This document shows positions 49,719 through 58,113 of a stretch of DNA of 64,000 nucleotides, in pieces (positions within the stretch are counted from its first letter, which is position 1; every line of letters begins with the position of its first letter). This DNA comes from Micromonospora sp. C95 (GTDB lineage: Bacteria; Actinomycetota; Actinomycetes; Mycobacteriales; Micromonosporaceae). The stretch covers positions 248,001-312,000 of the forward strand of contig NZ_JAGPXT010000001.1 of assembly GCF_018070465.1 (NCBI RefSeq), given 5' to 3'. The translations under genes and the position numbers were made by a program. The notes under the pieces were generated by a model, which worked only from the letters and a program-made list of their open reading frames with translations, had not been told where the DNA came from and did not search any database.

Positions 49719-51394
49719 CCGCACCGGCGAGCCAGGTGCGGCCGGTCTCGGCGCGTCACTTCGTCAAGCTCAAGCTGCGGGTCATGGGCAACAACTTCCG
49801 CGGTCAGGGCTGGCGGGTGGCGCTGTTCCTGGTCGGCTCGCTGATCGGGCTCTGGTTCGCGGTCGGTGCCTTCTTCGGCCTGGCCGCTCCCGGGCTGGCC
49901 GGCGACGACCGGTACGCCCTGCTGGTCGCCGCGTTCGCTGGCGGGCTGACGGTGCTCGGTTGGCTGCTGCTGCCCCTGGTCTTCTTCGGTGTCGACGAGA
50001 CCCTCGACCCGGCCCGGTTCGCGCTGCTGCCGCTGTCCCGACGCACCCTGGTGACCGGGCTGTTCGCGGCGGCGCTGGTGAGCGTACCCACGGTCGCCGT
50101 GCTGCTGGCGCTCTCCGGCCTGGTGGTCACCGCCGGGGTCTTCGGTGGCTGGTCGGCCGCCCTGGTCAGCGCCGTCGGGGTGGTCTGCGGGCTGCTCCTC
50201 TGCGTCGCCGGTGCCCGAGCGGTGACCGGCGCGTTCGCCTCCATGCTGCGCTCCCGCCGGGTACGCGACCTGGCCGCCGTCCTGCTCGCGGTGCTCGCCG
50301 CGTCGCTCGGCCCGTTGCAGCTCGCCGGCGTGGCCGCGATCCAGGACACCGACTGGGACCGGCTCACCGGCGTGGCGTCGGTGATCGGCTGGACCCCCTT
50401 GGGTGCCCCGTGGACCGTGGGTATCGACGTGGCGCAGGGCCGAGCCTGGGCCGCGCCCGTGAAGCTGCTGATCACCCTGGTGACGATCGTCGCGCTGCTG
50501 GCCTGGTGGTCACGCTCGCTGGAGTCGGCGATGGTGGGCGCGGCGAGCGCCGGACCCACCCGGGCGAGGCCCGGAGTCACCGGCGGCGTGGTGGCCCAGC
50601 TCTTCCCCCGGGCCGTCGGCCGGCTGCGCCGGGACCGGTTCGGTGCCCTGGTCTCCCGGGAGGCCCGCTACTGGTGGCGGGACGCCCGCCGACGCGCCAA
50701 TCTGATCACCATCGCGGTGGTCGGTCTCTTCGTGCCGGTGATGGTCAATTTCGGTGGGCAGGGCTTCACGATCGACAGCGACCAGGGCTTCAGCGCCGCA
50801 GGCGACTCCTCGCCGGTGCTGGTCAGTCTCTCCATGCTCTTCGTCGGTCTGCTCGCCGCGGTGACGCTGGCCAACCAGTTCGGCTTCGACGGCAGCGCGT
50901 ACGCGGCGAACGTGGTGGCCGGCGTGCCGGGGCGGCTGGAGTTGCGCGCCCGGATCACCGCGTTCTCGCTCTACGTGCTGCCGATGCTGGCCGTGGTCGC
51001 CGTGGTGATCGCGCTGGTGATCGGCGAGCCGACGTGGATCGGGTTCATGGCGGGTGCGCTTGTCGCCACCTACGGTGCCGGGCTGGCGGTCAACTCGTTC
51101 GTCTCCGTGCTGGGCGCGTACTCGCTGCCGGAGACGAGCAACCCGTTCGCGATGAACAGCGGAGCCGGGGTGGTCAAGGGCATGCTGACCCTGCTGGCCA
51201 TGGCGGCCACCGGGGCGCTCGCCGCACCGATGGTGCTCGCCGCGGCACTGCTCGGCGACACCTGGCTCTGGCTGGGCCTGCCGCTGGGCGTGGCCTACGG
51301 CGTCGGCGCGGCGCTGCTCGGCGCGTATCTGGCCGGCGACGTGCTGGACCGCCGCCAGCCCGAACTGCTCGCCCTGGTCACCCCCCGCCGCTGA
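49703..51394 (+). CDS. ABC exporter permease
   Basis: The 563-residue product has about twelve hydrophobic segments in two halves around a cytoplasmic loop (about 285-325, ARYWWRDARRRANL nearby). There are no enzymatic motifs. It overlaps the ATPase gene and so is its membrane partner; its size suits two-half ABC-2-like permeases of actinobacteria. Substrate unknown. A family-B hairpin follows 12 bases after the stop. Confidence 0.82.
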   Translation: MAVPVTAPASQVRPVSARHFVKLKLRVMGNNFRGQGWRVALFLVGSLIGLWFAVGAFFGLAAPGLAGDDRYALLVAAFAGGLTVLGWLLLPLVFFGVDETLDPARFALLPLSRRTLVTGLFAAALVSVPTVAVLLALSGLVVTAGVFGGWSAALVSAVGVVCGLLLCVAGARAVTGAFASMLRSRRVRDLAAVLLAVLAASLGPLQLAGVAAIQDTDWDRLTGVASVIGWTPLGAPWTVGIDVAQGRAWAAPVKLLITLVTIVALLAWWSRSLESAMVGAASAGPTRARPGVTGGVVAQLFPRAVGRLRRDRFGALVSREARYWWRDARRRANLITIAVVGLFVPVMVNFGGQGFTIDSDQGFSAAGDSSPVLVSLSMLFVGLLAAVTLANQFGFDGSAYAANVVAGVPGRLELRARITAFSLYVLPMLAVVAVVIALVIGEPTWIGFMAGALVATYGAGLAVNSFVSVLGAYSLPETSNPFAMNSGAGVVKGMLTLLAMAATGALAAPMVLAAALLGDTWLWLGLPLGVAYGVGAALLGAYLAGDVLDRRQPELLALVTPRR

Positions 51395-51405
51395 CCGTTG
51401 CACCA

Positions 51406-51457
51406 GATGCGGCAGGTCGCGGTATCACGTTCGTGGGATACCGCAACATGCCGTATC
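51406..51457 (+). terminator. Family-B-like hairpin after the ABC permease
   Basis: The left arm from 51406 (GATGCGGCAGGTCGCGG) pairs with 51437-51457 as a 21-bp stem with three mismatches and a 10-base loop. It is a diverged copy of the family seen at 18451 and 38241. Confidence 0.65.
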
Positions 51458-51505
51458 TCGCGGTAGTCGCGGCCAGGGCTGGCCGAACCGGGCGTACGGG
51501 TCACA

Positions 51506-52036
51506 ATGTTTCACGTGAATCATGAGCCGGGTGCCCAGATCCATCACACCGACCCGTTCGCCGCGCCGGCCGAGAACCGTTCGCCCGTACGCCGGCTGCG
51601 GGGCCGGCTCGCCGCGCCGGTGACCCTCTGGACGGCGCCCGGACCCGCCGGCCTGACGGTGTCGTCGACCCTGGTCGCCGAGGGTGAACCGGGCCGGCTG
51701 CTCGGGCTGGTGGACGCCGAGTCGGAGCTGTGGGCGGCGGTCGAGGAGGCAGGCCGCTTCGCGGTGACGCCGCTAGGCCCAGCACATCGGCAGCTCGCCG
51801 ACCGGTTCGCCGGTCTGTTTCCCTCGCCGGGCGGCCTCTTCGCCATCGGTGCCTGGCTCGACACGCCGTACGGGCCGGTGCCGGACGATGCGGGCGGCTG
51901 GGCCGGTTGCCGCCTCGACGGCGCCCGACAGTACGGCTGGGGTCTGCTGGTGGAGGCGACAATCGAGCGGGTGGAACTGGCCGACGACACCGAACCGCTG
52001 CTGCACCACCGGGGCCGTTACCGGGAACTGACCTGA
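51506..52036 (+). CDS. Flavin reductase-like FMN-binding split-barrel protein
   Basis: The 176-residue product resembles flavin-reductase-like domain proteins: PVTLWTAPGPAGLTVSSTLVAEG corresponds to the FMN-contacting strand and loop, and FAVTPLGPAHRQLADRFAG to the following helix. It probably binds FMN; the redox partner is not known. The start ATG lies within a parS-like site, so the first residues MFHVNH may be dictated by the DNA site; no ribosome binding site is visible. Confidence 0.78.
   Translation: MFHVNHEPGAQIHHTDPFAAPAENRSPVRRLRGRLAAPVTLWTAPGPAGLTVSSTLVAEGEPGRLLGLVDAESELWAAVEEAGRFAVTPLGPAHRQLADRFAGLFPSPGGLFAIGAWLDTPYGPVPDDAGGWAGCRLDGARQYGWGLLVEATIERVELADDTEPLLHHRGRYRELT
51507..51522. 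promoter_or_regulatory. parS-like centromere site
   Basis: TGTTTCACGTGAATCA matches the ParB-binding parS consensus TGTTTCACGTGAAACA at 15 of 16 positions. It overlaps the start codon of the next gene, giving the N-terminal peptide MFHVNH, as is known for parS sites within gene starts. Confidence 0.7.
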
Positions 52037-52081
52037 CCGTCACGACGGACCGGCCACCGGGCTCCTTTAGGCTGACAACTC

Positions 52082-53056
52082 ATGAAGGTTGAGCAGCGCT
52101 TCGGTCCCGGTCACCGCATCCTGGTCACCGGCGGAGCCGGGTTCGTCCCGTCGCACCTGGTGGATTCCCTGATCGAACGCGGCTGCACAGTCGTCGCCCT
52201 CGACAACTTCGTCACCGGGTCCAAGGAGAACGTCGCACACCTGCTCGACAAGCCGACCTTCACACTTGTGGAGGCGGACATCTCCGACGGGCTGCCCAGC
52301 CATCCGGCGGTGGCGGAGCGGTTCGACGCGATCCTGCACCTGGCCTCGCCGGCCAGCCCGACCGACTTCGAGAAGCTGCCGGTGGAGATCCTGCGGGTCG
52401 GCTCGGTGGCCACCCTGCATCTGCTGGAGCGGGCCGCCGCCGACGGCGCCCGGTTCCTGTTGGCCTCCACCTCCGAGGCGTACGGCGACCCGAAGGAGCA
52501 TCCTCAGCGGGAGACGTACTGGGGCAACGTCAACCCGATCGGCATTCGCAGTGTCTACGACGAGGCGAAGCGCTTCTCGGAGGCCGCGACGATGGCGTAT
52601 CGCCGCAGTCAGGGCGTGGACACCGCAATCGTGCGCATCTTCAACACCTACGGGCCGAGGATGCGGCCCGACGACGGGCGGGCCATCCCGACCTTCATCT
52701 CCCAGGCGATGCGGGGCGAGCCGATCACGGTGCACGGCACCGGCAACCAGACCCGTTCCATCTGCTACGTCGCCGACCTGGTCCGGGGCATCCTGCTGCT
52801 GCTTGACTCGACCGAGAGCGGGCCGGTCAACTGCGGCACCGAGCACGAGATGAGCATGCGGGAGCTGGCCGAGACGATCGTGTCGCTCTGCGACAGCCGA
52901 TCCGAGGTGACATACGTCACGCGCAGCGCCGACGATCCGGAGATGCGCCGTCCGGATCTCACCCTCGCCCGGGAAGCGCTCGGCTACGAGCCGACCGTCG
53001 CGCCCGAGGAGGGACTGCGGCGGACGATCGAGCACTTCCGCCAGCGGCTGGGGTAG
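52082..53056 (+). CDS. NAD-dependent epimerase/dehydratase (UDP-glucuronate decarboxylase-like)
   Basis: The 324-residue extended SDR has the NAD motif ILVTGGAGFVPSHLVDSL, LHLASPASPTDF, catalytic STSEAYGDP and YDEAK, and FNTYGPRMRPDDGRAIPTF. This set is that of UDP-glucuronate decarboxylase/UDP-xylose synthase and close relatives. A nucleotide-sugar role in surface glycan synthesis fits the neighbouring LCP genes, but the exact sugar is uncertain. The ATG lies eight bases after TAGGCT without a ribosome binding site (leaderless). Confidence 0.88.
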   Translation: MKVEQRFGPGHRILVTGGAGFVPSHLVDSLIERGCTVVALDNFVTGSKENVAHLLDKPTFTLVEADISDGLPSHPAVAERFDAILHLASPASPTDFEKLPVEILRVGSVATLHLLERAAADGARFLLASTSEAYGDPKEHPQRETYWGNVNPIGIRSVYDEAKRFSEAATMAYRRSQGVDTAIVRIFNTYGPRMRPDDGRAIPTFISQAMRGEPITVHGTGNQTRSICYVADLVRGILLLLDSTESGPVNCGTEHEMSMRELAETIVSLCDSRSEVTYVTRSADDPEMRRPDLTLAREALGYEPTVAPEEGLRRTIEHFRQRLG

Positions 53057-53120
53057 TCGACACCGACGGCGCACCGCGCGGTAGGGGCGAGACTGGCTCG
53101 TGCTGCGTACATTGAGTTAC

Positions 53121-54347
53121 ATGTCAGCGACCATTTCCGCCCGGCTGCCGGCCCTCCACCTGCACCGCAGCGCCGGTCGGGCGGCAGTGCCGGGTCCGGG
53201 ACGCGGGGGCCGGGCCGGCCGACCGGCCGACACCCGGTGGCACCCGGCGTACGACGACGAGCCGATCCCGCCCGCCGGCCCGGGAGGACCACGCGGTCCG
53301 TTCGGTCCGGGTGGGCCCGGTGGCGGTCCGTCGCCACGACGGCGGCGGCCACACTGGCGCCGCATCGCGCTGGTGGCCGGGGTCGCCGTGCTGGTGTTGG
53401 CCCTGATCGGCGGCGCGGGTGCCTGGTTCTACGCGCGCAGCCTGGACAACAACATGGCCCGGACCGACCCGTTCTCGGAGATCACCGGTGACCGGCCGCC
53501 CAAGGCGGTGAACGGTGCGCTCAACATCCTGATGGTGGGCACCGACTCGCGGGATCCGGACGCGCCGGTGGACCGGGCCGGCAAGTGGCGGGCCGACACG
53601 ATCATCGTCATGCACATCCCCGCCGACCACAAGCAGGCGTACCTCGTCTCCATCCCCCGGGACCTGTACGTGCCGATCCCGGAGAGCGCCGGTGCCGGAT
53701 GTGAGACGGGTCAACGACGCAAGATCAACGCAGCGTTCGCGTTCGGCGGGCTACCGCTTGCGGTACGCACGGTCGAGTGCTTCACCGACGTGCACATCGA
53801 TCACGTGATGGCGATCGACTTCGCCGGGTTCAAGCAGGTCACCGATGCTCTCGGTGGAGTGGACCTGAAGGTGGAACAGACCATCACCTCGATCCACAAG
53901 CCCTACCGGAAGTTCACCAAGGGCACCAACCACATGAACGGCGCCGAGGCCCTGGACTGGATCCGGCAGCGCAAGCAGTTCCCGGACGGCGACTTCGCCC
54001 GGATGCGCCACCAGCAGGATTTCCTTCGGGCGCTGATGGACAAGGCGGCGAGCACGGGCACGCTCACCAACCCGAAGAAGCTCAACGCCTTCCTCCAGTC
54101 GGTCACCGAAGCGGTCACCGTCGACCAGGGCTTCTCGCTCACCGACATGGCGGTGCAGTTCCGCAATCTGCGCGGCGAGAACCTGACCTTCGTCACCAGC
54201 CCGCACCTGGGCAGCCAGACCATCAACGGCGAGTCGGTGGTCGTCTCCGACCGGGAGAAGGCGCTGACCATGTACCGGGCGATGGCCGGGGACACGATGG
54301 CCGACTGGATGCAGGCGAACAAGCCGGCGACCACCGGCAACGGCTGA
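53121..54347 (+). CDS. LytR-CpsA-Psr (LCP) family cell-wall glycopolymer ligase 1
   Basis: The 408-residue product has a Pro/Gly-rich cytoplasmic N-terminus, one membrane segment (about 90-112) and an extracellular LCP domain: LMVGTDSRD, RADTIIVMHI, YLVSIPRDLYVPIP and KINAAFAFGG hold the conserved Asp/Arg residues that bind polyprenyl pyrophosphate. LCP enzymes attach teichoic-acid-like or other glycopolymers to peptidoglycan. ATG 53121 lies seven bases after TACATT, so it is taken as leaderless; the GTG at 53100 is the longer alternative. First of three LCP genes in a row. Confidence 0.92.
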   Translation: MSATISARLPALHLHRSAGRAAVPGPGRGGRAGRPADTRWHPAYDDEPIPPAGPGGPRGPFGPGGPGGGPSPRRRRPHWRRIALVAGVAVLVLALIGGAGAWFYARSLDNNMARTDPFSEITGDRPPKAVNGALNILMVGTDSRDPDAPVDRAGKWRADTIIVMHIPADHKQAYLVSIPRDLYVPIPESAGAGCETGQRRKINAAFAFGGLPLAVRTVECFTDVHIDHVMAIDFAGFKQVTDALGGVDLKVEQTITSIHKPYRKFTKGTNHMNGAEALDWIRQRKQFPDGDFARMRHQQDFLRALMDKAASTGTLTNPKKLNAFLQSVTEAVTVDQGFSLTDMAVQFRNLRGENLTFVTSPHLGSQTINGESVVVSDREKALTMYRAMAGDTMADWMQANKPATTGNG

Positions 54348-54369
54348 CCACGACCGGCACGCCAGGAAC

Positions 54370-54403
54370 GGCCGATCGTCCACTTTACAGTGGACGATCG
54401 GCC
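54370..54403 (+). terminator. Hairpin terminator after LCP gene 1
   Basis: GGCCGATCGTCCACT and its exact complement form a perfect 15-bp stem with the loop TTAC, followed by ATTTCAG. It starts 23 bases after the stop codon. Confidence 0.85.
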
Positions 54404-54520
54404 ATTTCAGCAGGATGACGTGGTAGAGAACGTGAACTGGACACCATGTGAACTCGCCAGCTCCGGAATGCGAACGTAAAGTGTTCCCGCCCCCTTCTGC
54501 GTACACGAGCTGGAGCACGC

Positions 54521-55705
54521 ATGCCGGTTCACAGCCCCGCCCTGCTTGAGCCGCCGCGCGCGTCCGCCGCCCCACCCACCCGCAACCAGGGTCCCGGCAA
54601 GTCCGGCAAGAAGCGCACCCGGCGCAAGGATCCGCTCTGGGCGCGGCTCACCGTGATCTTCGGTGCCGCGCTGATGATGACGAGCGGTGTGGCGATCGTC
54701 GGCAGCAAGGCGGTGATCAGTCAGGCCACCGGCAGCATCTCGCAGCGCAACCTGCTCGGCGATGCCAGCAAGACCTCCGCGGAGGGTGGGGCCGACCTCA
54801 AGGGCCCGATCGACATGCTGCTGCTGGGGGTCGACGCCCGGGAGCGCTGGGCGGCCGACGACGTACGCGCGGACAGCATCATCGTGCTGCACATCCCGGC
54901 CACCCACGACCAGGCGTATCTGATCTCGATTCCACGCGACACCGAGGCGCGGATTCCGGCGTTCGAGAAGACCGGCTACCCGGGCGGCGTCGGCAAGATC
55001 AACGGCGCGTTCCAGGCCGGCGCCCAGAACGGCGGCGGCTGGGAGGGCGGCGCCCAGTTGATGGCGCAGACCATCAAGGGCATGACCGGGGTCAGCTTCG
55101 ACGGTGCCGCCATCATCAACTTCGGCGGCTTCAAGAACGTGATCGACTCCCTGGGCTCGGTGCGCATCTGCCCGAAGCAGGAGGTCACCTCGATCCACAT
55201 GTCGTACGTCGACGGCGAGCCGATGTGGAACGCGGACGCCAAGAAGACCGGCAAGCCGCGTACCCCGGTGGTGCACAAGAAGGGCTGCCAGGAGATGGAG
55301 GGCTGGGCGGCCCTGGACTTCTCCCGCCAGCGGTACGGCCTGAAGAACAGCGACTACGACCGCCAGCAGAACCAGCAGCAGCTGATCAAGGCGATGGCCA
55401 AGAAGGCCACCCAGAACGGCAGCCTGACCAACCCGGTGAAGCTGAACCAGCTGATCAAGGCGGCCGGCAGCGCGTTCATCCTGGACACCGGTGGTGTGCC
55501 GGTGGAGGATTTCGTGTTCACCATGCGCGGGGTCACCGGAAACGAGCTGATCATGCTGAAGACCAACGGCGGCACGTACAACGCCAAGGGCAACGGCACC
55601 GAGGCGCTCAGCGAGCAGACCCTGGACATGTTCCAGGCGGTTCGGAAGGACAAGCTCGCCGAGTTCGTCTTCTACAACCCCGAGGTGATCTCCTCCAGGA
55701 AGTGA
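54521..55705 (+). CDS. LCP family cell-wall glycopolymer ligase 2
   Basis: The 394-residue product has a basic cytoplasmic N-terminus (GKSGKKRTRRKD), one membrane segment (about 42-65) and an LCP domain: LLLGVDARE, RADSIIVLHI, YLISIPRDTEARIP, KINGAFQAG, and ALDFSRQRYGLKNSDYDRQQNQQQ. GGAG lies six bases before the ATG. A hairpin upstream separates it from LCP 1, so it probably has its own promoter. Confidence 0.92.
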   Translation: MPVHSPALLEPPRASAAPPTRNQGPGKSGKKRTRRKDPLWARLTVIFGAALMMTSGVAIVGSKAVISQATGSISQRNLLGDASKTSAEGGADLKGPIDMLLLGVDARERWAADDVRADSIIVLHIPATHDQAYLISIPRDTEARIPAFEKTGYPGGVGKINGAFQAGAQNGGGWEGGAQLMAQTIKGMTGVSFDGAAIINFGGFKNVIDSLGSVRICPKQEVTSIHMSYVDGEPMWNADAKKTGKPRTPVVHKKGCQEMEGWAALDFSRQRYGLKNSDYDRQQNQQQLIKAMAKKATQNGSLTNPVKLNQLIKAAGSAFILDTGGVPVEDFVFTMRGVTGNELIMLKTNGGTYNAKGNGTEALSEQTLDMFQAVRKDKLAEFVFYNPEVISSRK

Positions 55706-55876
55706 CCCGGCCGGATCGCGATTGACGAAACCGCCGTCGCTCCCAGTGACAGTTCCGTAGCCTGACGTGAGAAGAATTCATGTCAGGTCTACGGGAGGGT
55801 CGTCACGGCCGGGACGGGGCGTACGAGCGGAAAGCGGTCACCGGGCGCGCACGCCCGAGGACCGCGATGGCCCCGC

Positions 55877-56842
55877 GTGCTGCTCGGCATCGGGTTGGCG
55901 GCGATTTTGCTGGCCACCCTCGCCGTGGTCGGGCTCCGGACGCTCACCGACCGGTACGAGGGCACGATGACCCGGGCGGAGCTGCTCGATCCGAGCGCCC
56001 GCGCCGACCGTACCGACCTGGAAGGCCCGCTCAACTACCTGCTCGTCGGCTCCGACCGGCGTCCCGGTGACGCCGACTCCGAGCAGCGCACCGACACCAT
56101 CCTGATCGTGCACGTGCCGCCCGGGCTACGCGAGGGCTATCTGGTCTCGGTGCCGCGCGACCTGCTCGTGGCCATCCCGCCGGGCGGCGGCTACCCCGGC
56201 GGCGAAGACAAGATCAATACGGCGTACGAGTACGGCGGCGGTGGCCAGCCCGGCGCGCACCTGCTCTCGGCCACCCTGGCCCGGCTCACCGGCATCCGCT
56301 TCGACGGTGCCGCACTTGTCGACTTCGCCGGCCTACGAAACGTGATCGACCTGCTCGGCGGGGTCGACATGTGCCTACGCAGCGAGGTCCGGTCGATCCA
56401 CACCGACCGGATCTTCCGGCCCGGGTGCCAGCGGATGGACGGCGCGCAGGCGTTGGACTACGTGCGTCAGCGCTACGACCTGCCGGGCGGCGACTACGAC
56501 CGGCAGACCCATCAGCAGCAGTTGCTGGGAGCGATGCTGGAACAGGCCGGCGAGTCCCGACTCCGCACCGACCCGGTACGGCTGCACCGGCTGATCGGGG
56601 CCGTCGGCGACTCGCTGACCGTGGACACCAACGGTGTCCCGGTGGAGGAGCTGTTGCTGGCCCTGCACGGCCTGGCCACCGACGGGCTACGGGGCGTGCA
56701 GGTGCCGTCCTACCCCCAGATGATCGACCAGGTGTCCTACGTCCGGCTCGACGACGAGGGAGACGGGCTGTTCGCGGCGGTACGCGGCAGCCGGATGGCG
56801 GACTGGGCCGGCGCCCATCCGCGCTGGGTGACCACGCTCTGA
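55877..56842 (+). CDS. LCP family cell-wall glycopolymer ligase 3 (N-terminus uncertain)
   Basis: From GTG 55877 the product is 321 residues: membrane segment at once (LLGIGLAAILLATLAVVGL), then an LCP domain with LLVGSDRRPG, RTDTILIVHV, YLVSVPRDLLVAIP, KINTAYEYGG and ALDYVRQRYDLPGGDYDRQ. The annotated start leaves no cytoplasmic tail. In the same frame upstream, open to 55766, the codons read GPRWPR directly before the membrane segment but contain no standard start codon, while an ATG at 55780 with GAGAAG upstream begins a basic peptide in the neighbouring frame. A frameshift joining the two would give a normal LCP N-terminus. Confidence 0.85.
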   Translation: MLLGIGLAAILLATLAVVGLRTLTDRYEGTMTRAELLDPSARADRTDLEGPLNYLLVGSDRRPGDADSEQRTDTILIVHVPPGLREGYLVSVPRDLLVAIPPGGGYPGGEDKINTAYEYGGGGQPGAHLLSATLARLTGIRFDGAALVDFAGLRNVIDLLGGVDMCLRSEVRSIHTDRIFRPGCQRMDGAQALDYVRQRYDLPGGDYDRQTHQQQLLGAMLEQAGESRLRTDPVRLHRLIGAVGDSLTVDTNGVPVEELLLALHGLATDGLRGVQVPSYPQMIDQVSYVRLDDEGDGLFAAVRGSRMADWAGAHPRWVTTL

Positions 56843-56921
56843 CCGGCCCGAGACCGGGTCCCGGGGGTGACCGCCGGCCGGTGGCGGGCAACCGCGCGAC
56901 GAGGTTCTAGGCTTGGTACCC

Positions 56922-57257
56922 GTGTTCGGACCTCAGATACCCACCGTGACCGCTTCCGAGATCAGTGACGAGACGTACCTGCTCGACGTCCGGGAGGACG
57001 ACGAGTGGACCGCCGGTCACGCCCCCGGCGCCCACCACCTGCCGATGATGGAACTACCGGCCCGGCTGGCCGAGGTGCCGACGGACCGGGACGTGGCCGT
57101 GATCTGCCGTTCCGGCGGTCGTTCCGCCCAGGTCGTCGCGTATCTGCTGCGGAACGGCTGGGAACAGGTGAGCAACGTCGCCGGTGGGATGGGCGACTGG
57201 GCGGCGGCTGGTCGACCGGTGATCGGCTCCGACGGGCAGCCGGGCCGGGTCCTGTAG
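56922..57257 (+). CDS. Rhodanese-like domain protein
   Basis: The 111-residue single-domain rhodanese has LLDVREDDEWTAGHAPGAHHLP, and the active-site loop CRSGGRS with the catalytic cysteine. It can carry sulfane sulfur or act on small thiols; the partner is unknown. The GTG at 56922 lies eight bases after TAGGCT (leaderless); TTG 56913 would lie within that box and is unlikely. The glycerophosphodiesterase gene follows after ten bases. Confidence 0.92.
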   Translation: MFGPQIPTVTASEISDETYLLDVREDDEWTAGHAPGAHHLPMMELPARLAEVPTDRDVAVICRSGGRSAQVVAYLLRNGWEQVSNVAGGMGDWAAAGRPVIGSDGQPGRVL

Positions 57258-57267
57258 GACGCGAGCC

Positions 57268-58059
57268 GTGGCCGGGCCCCTCGTCTTCGCCCACCGTGGC
57301 GCCTCGTACGACCTGCCGGAGCACACCCTCGCCGCCTATCTACGCGCTCTCGACGAGGGTGCCGACGGGCTGGAGTGTGACGTCCGGCTGACCCGGGACG
57401 GGCACCTCGTCTGCGTACACGACCGGCGGCTGGACCGGACCAGCAACGGCCGCGGTCTGGTCAGCGCCCGTACGCTCGCCGAGTTGGAGCAGTTGGACTT
57501 CGGTTCCTGGCATCCCGGCGGTGTGCCGGCCAACGGCGACGAGGTGCTCGACGACGCGCACACCCGGCTACTCACCCTCGAAGGGCTGCTGGAGGCGGTG
57601 CTGGCCGCCGGCCGATCCGTCCGGCTGCTGGTGGAGACCAAACATCCGTCCCGCTACGGCGGCGACGTGGAACGGCGGCTGGTCGCCCTGCTACGCCGGT
57701 ACGGGCTGGCCGAGCCGCACCCGGACACCTCCGTACGGGTCACCGTGATGTCCTTCTCTCCGCTGGCGGTGCGCCGGATCCGGACACTGGCCCCCGCGCT
57801 GCCGACCGTGCTCCTGCTGGAAGTGCTCCCCCGTTGGTTGCCCACGGGTCGGCTGCCGTTCGGTGCCGGCATCGCCGGACCGGGGATCGCGCTGGTCCGC
57901 GCCCGCCCCGCCCTGGTGCCGGCGCTGCGGGCGGCCGGCATCCAGATCTACGTGTGGACCGTGAACGAACCGGCCGACCTCGACCTGGTGCTGGCCGCGG
58001 GGGTGGACGGGGTGATCACCGACCGTCCGGCGCAGACTCTCGCCCGGCTGCGTCGGTGA
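57268..58059 (+). CDS. Glycerophosphodiester phosphodiesterase
   Basis: The 263-residue product has no signal peptide and carries family motifs: VFAHRGASYDLPEHTLAAY (catalytic His, Glu), LECDVRLTRDGHLVCVHD (metal ligands and second His) and VETKHPSRYG. It hydrolyses glycerophosphodiesters to glycerol-3-phosphate and an alcohol in the cytoplasm. It begins ten bases after the rhodanese stop, so both are likely co-transcribed. Confidence 0.93.
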   Translation: MAGPLVFAHRGASYDLPEHTLAAYLRALDEGADGLECDVRLTRDGHLVCVHDRRLDRTSNGRGLVSARTLAELEQLDFGSWHPGGVPANGDEVLDDAHTRLLTLEGLLEAVLAAGRSVRLLVETKHPSRYGGDVERRLVALLRRYGLAEPHPDTSVRVTVMSFSPLAVRRIRTLAPALPTVLLLEVLPRWLPTGRLPFGAGIAGPGIALVRARPALVPALRAAGIQIYVWTVNEPADLDLVLAAGVDGVITDRPAQTLARLRR

Positions 58060-58113
58060 TCGCAGCCGGGCCGGGGGTGCCCGGGAACGCGGTCGGGGGG
58101 GCACACTCGGGTC

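Noticed and set aside
49651..51525. 624-residue plus-strand frame overlapping the ABC permease
   Set aside because: It is Arg/Gly/Pro-rich out-of-frame sequence, while the permease frame has clear membrane segments and overlaps its ATPase gene.
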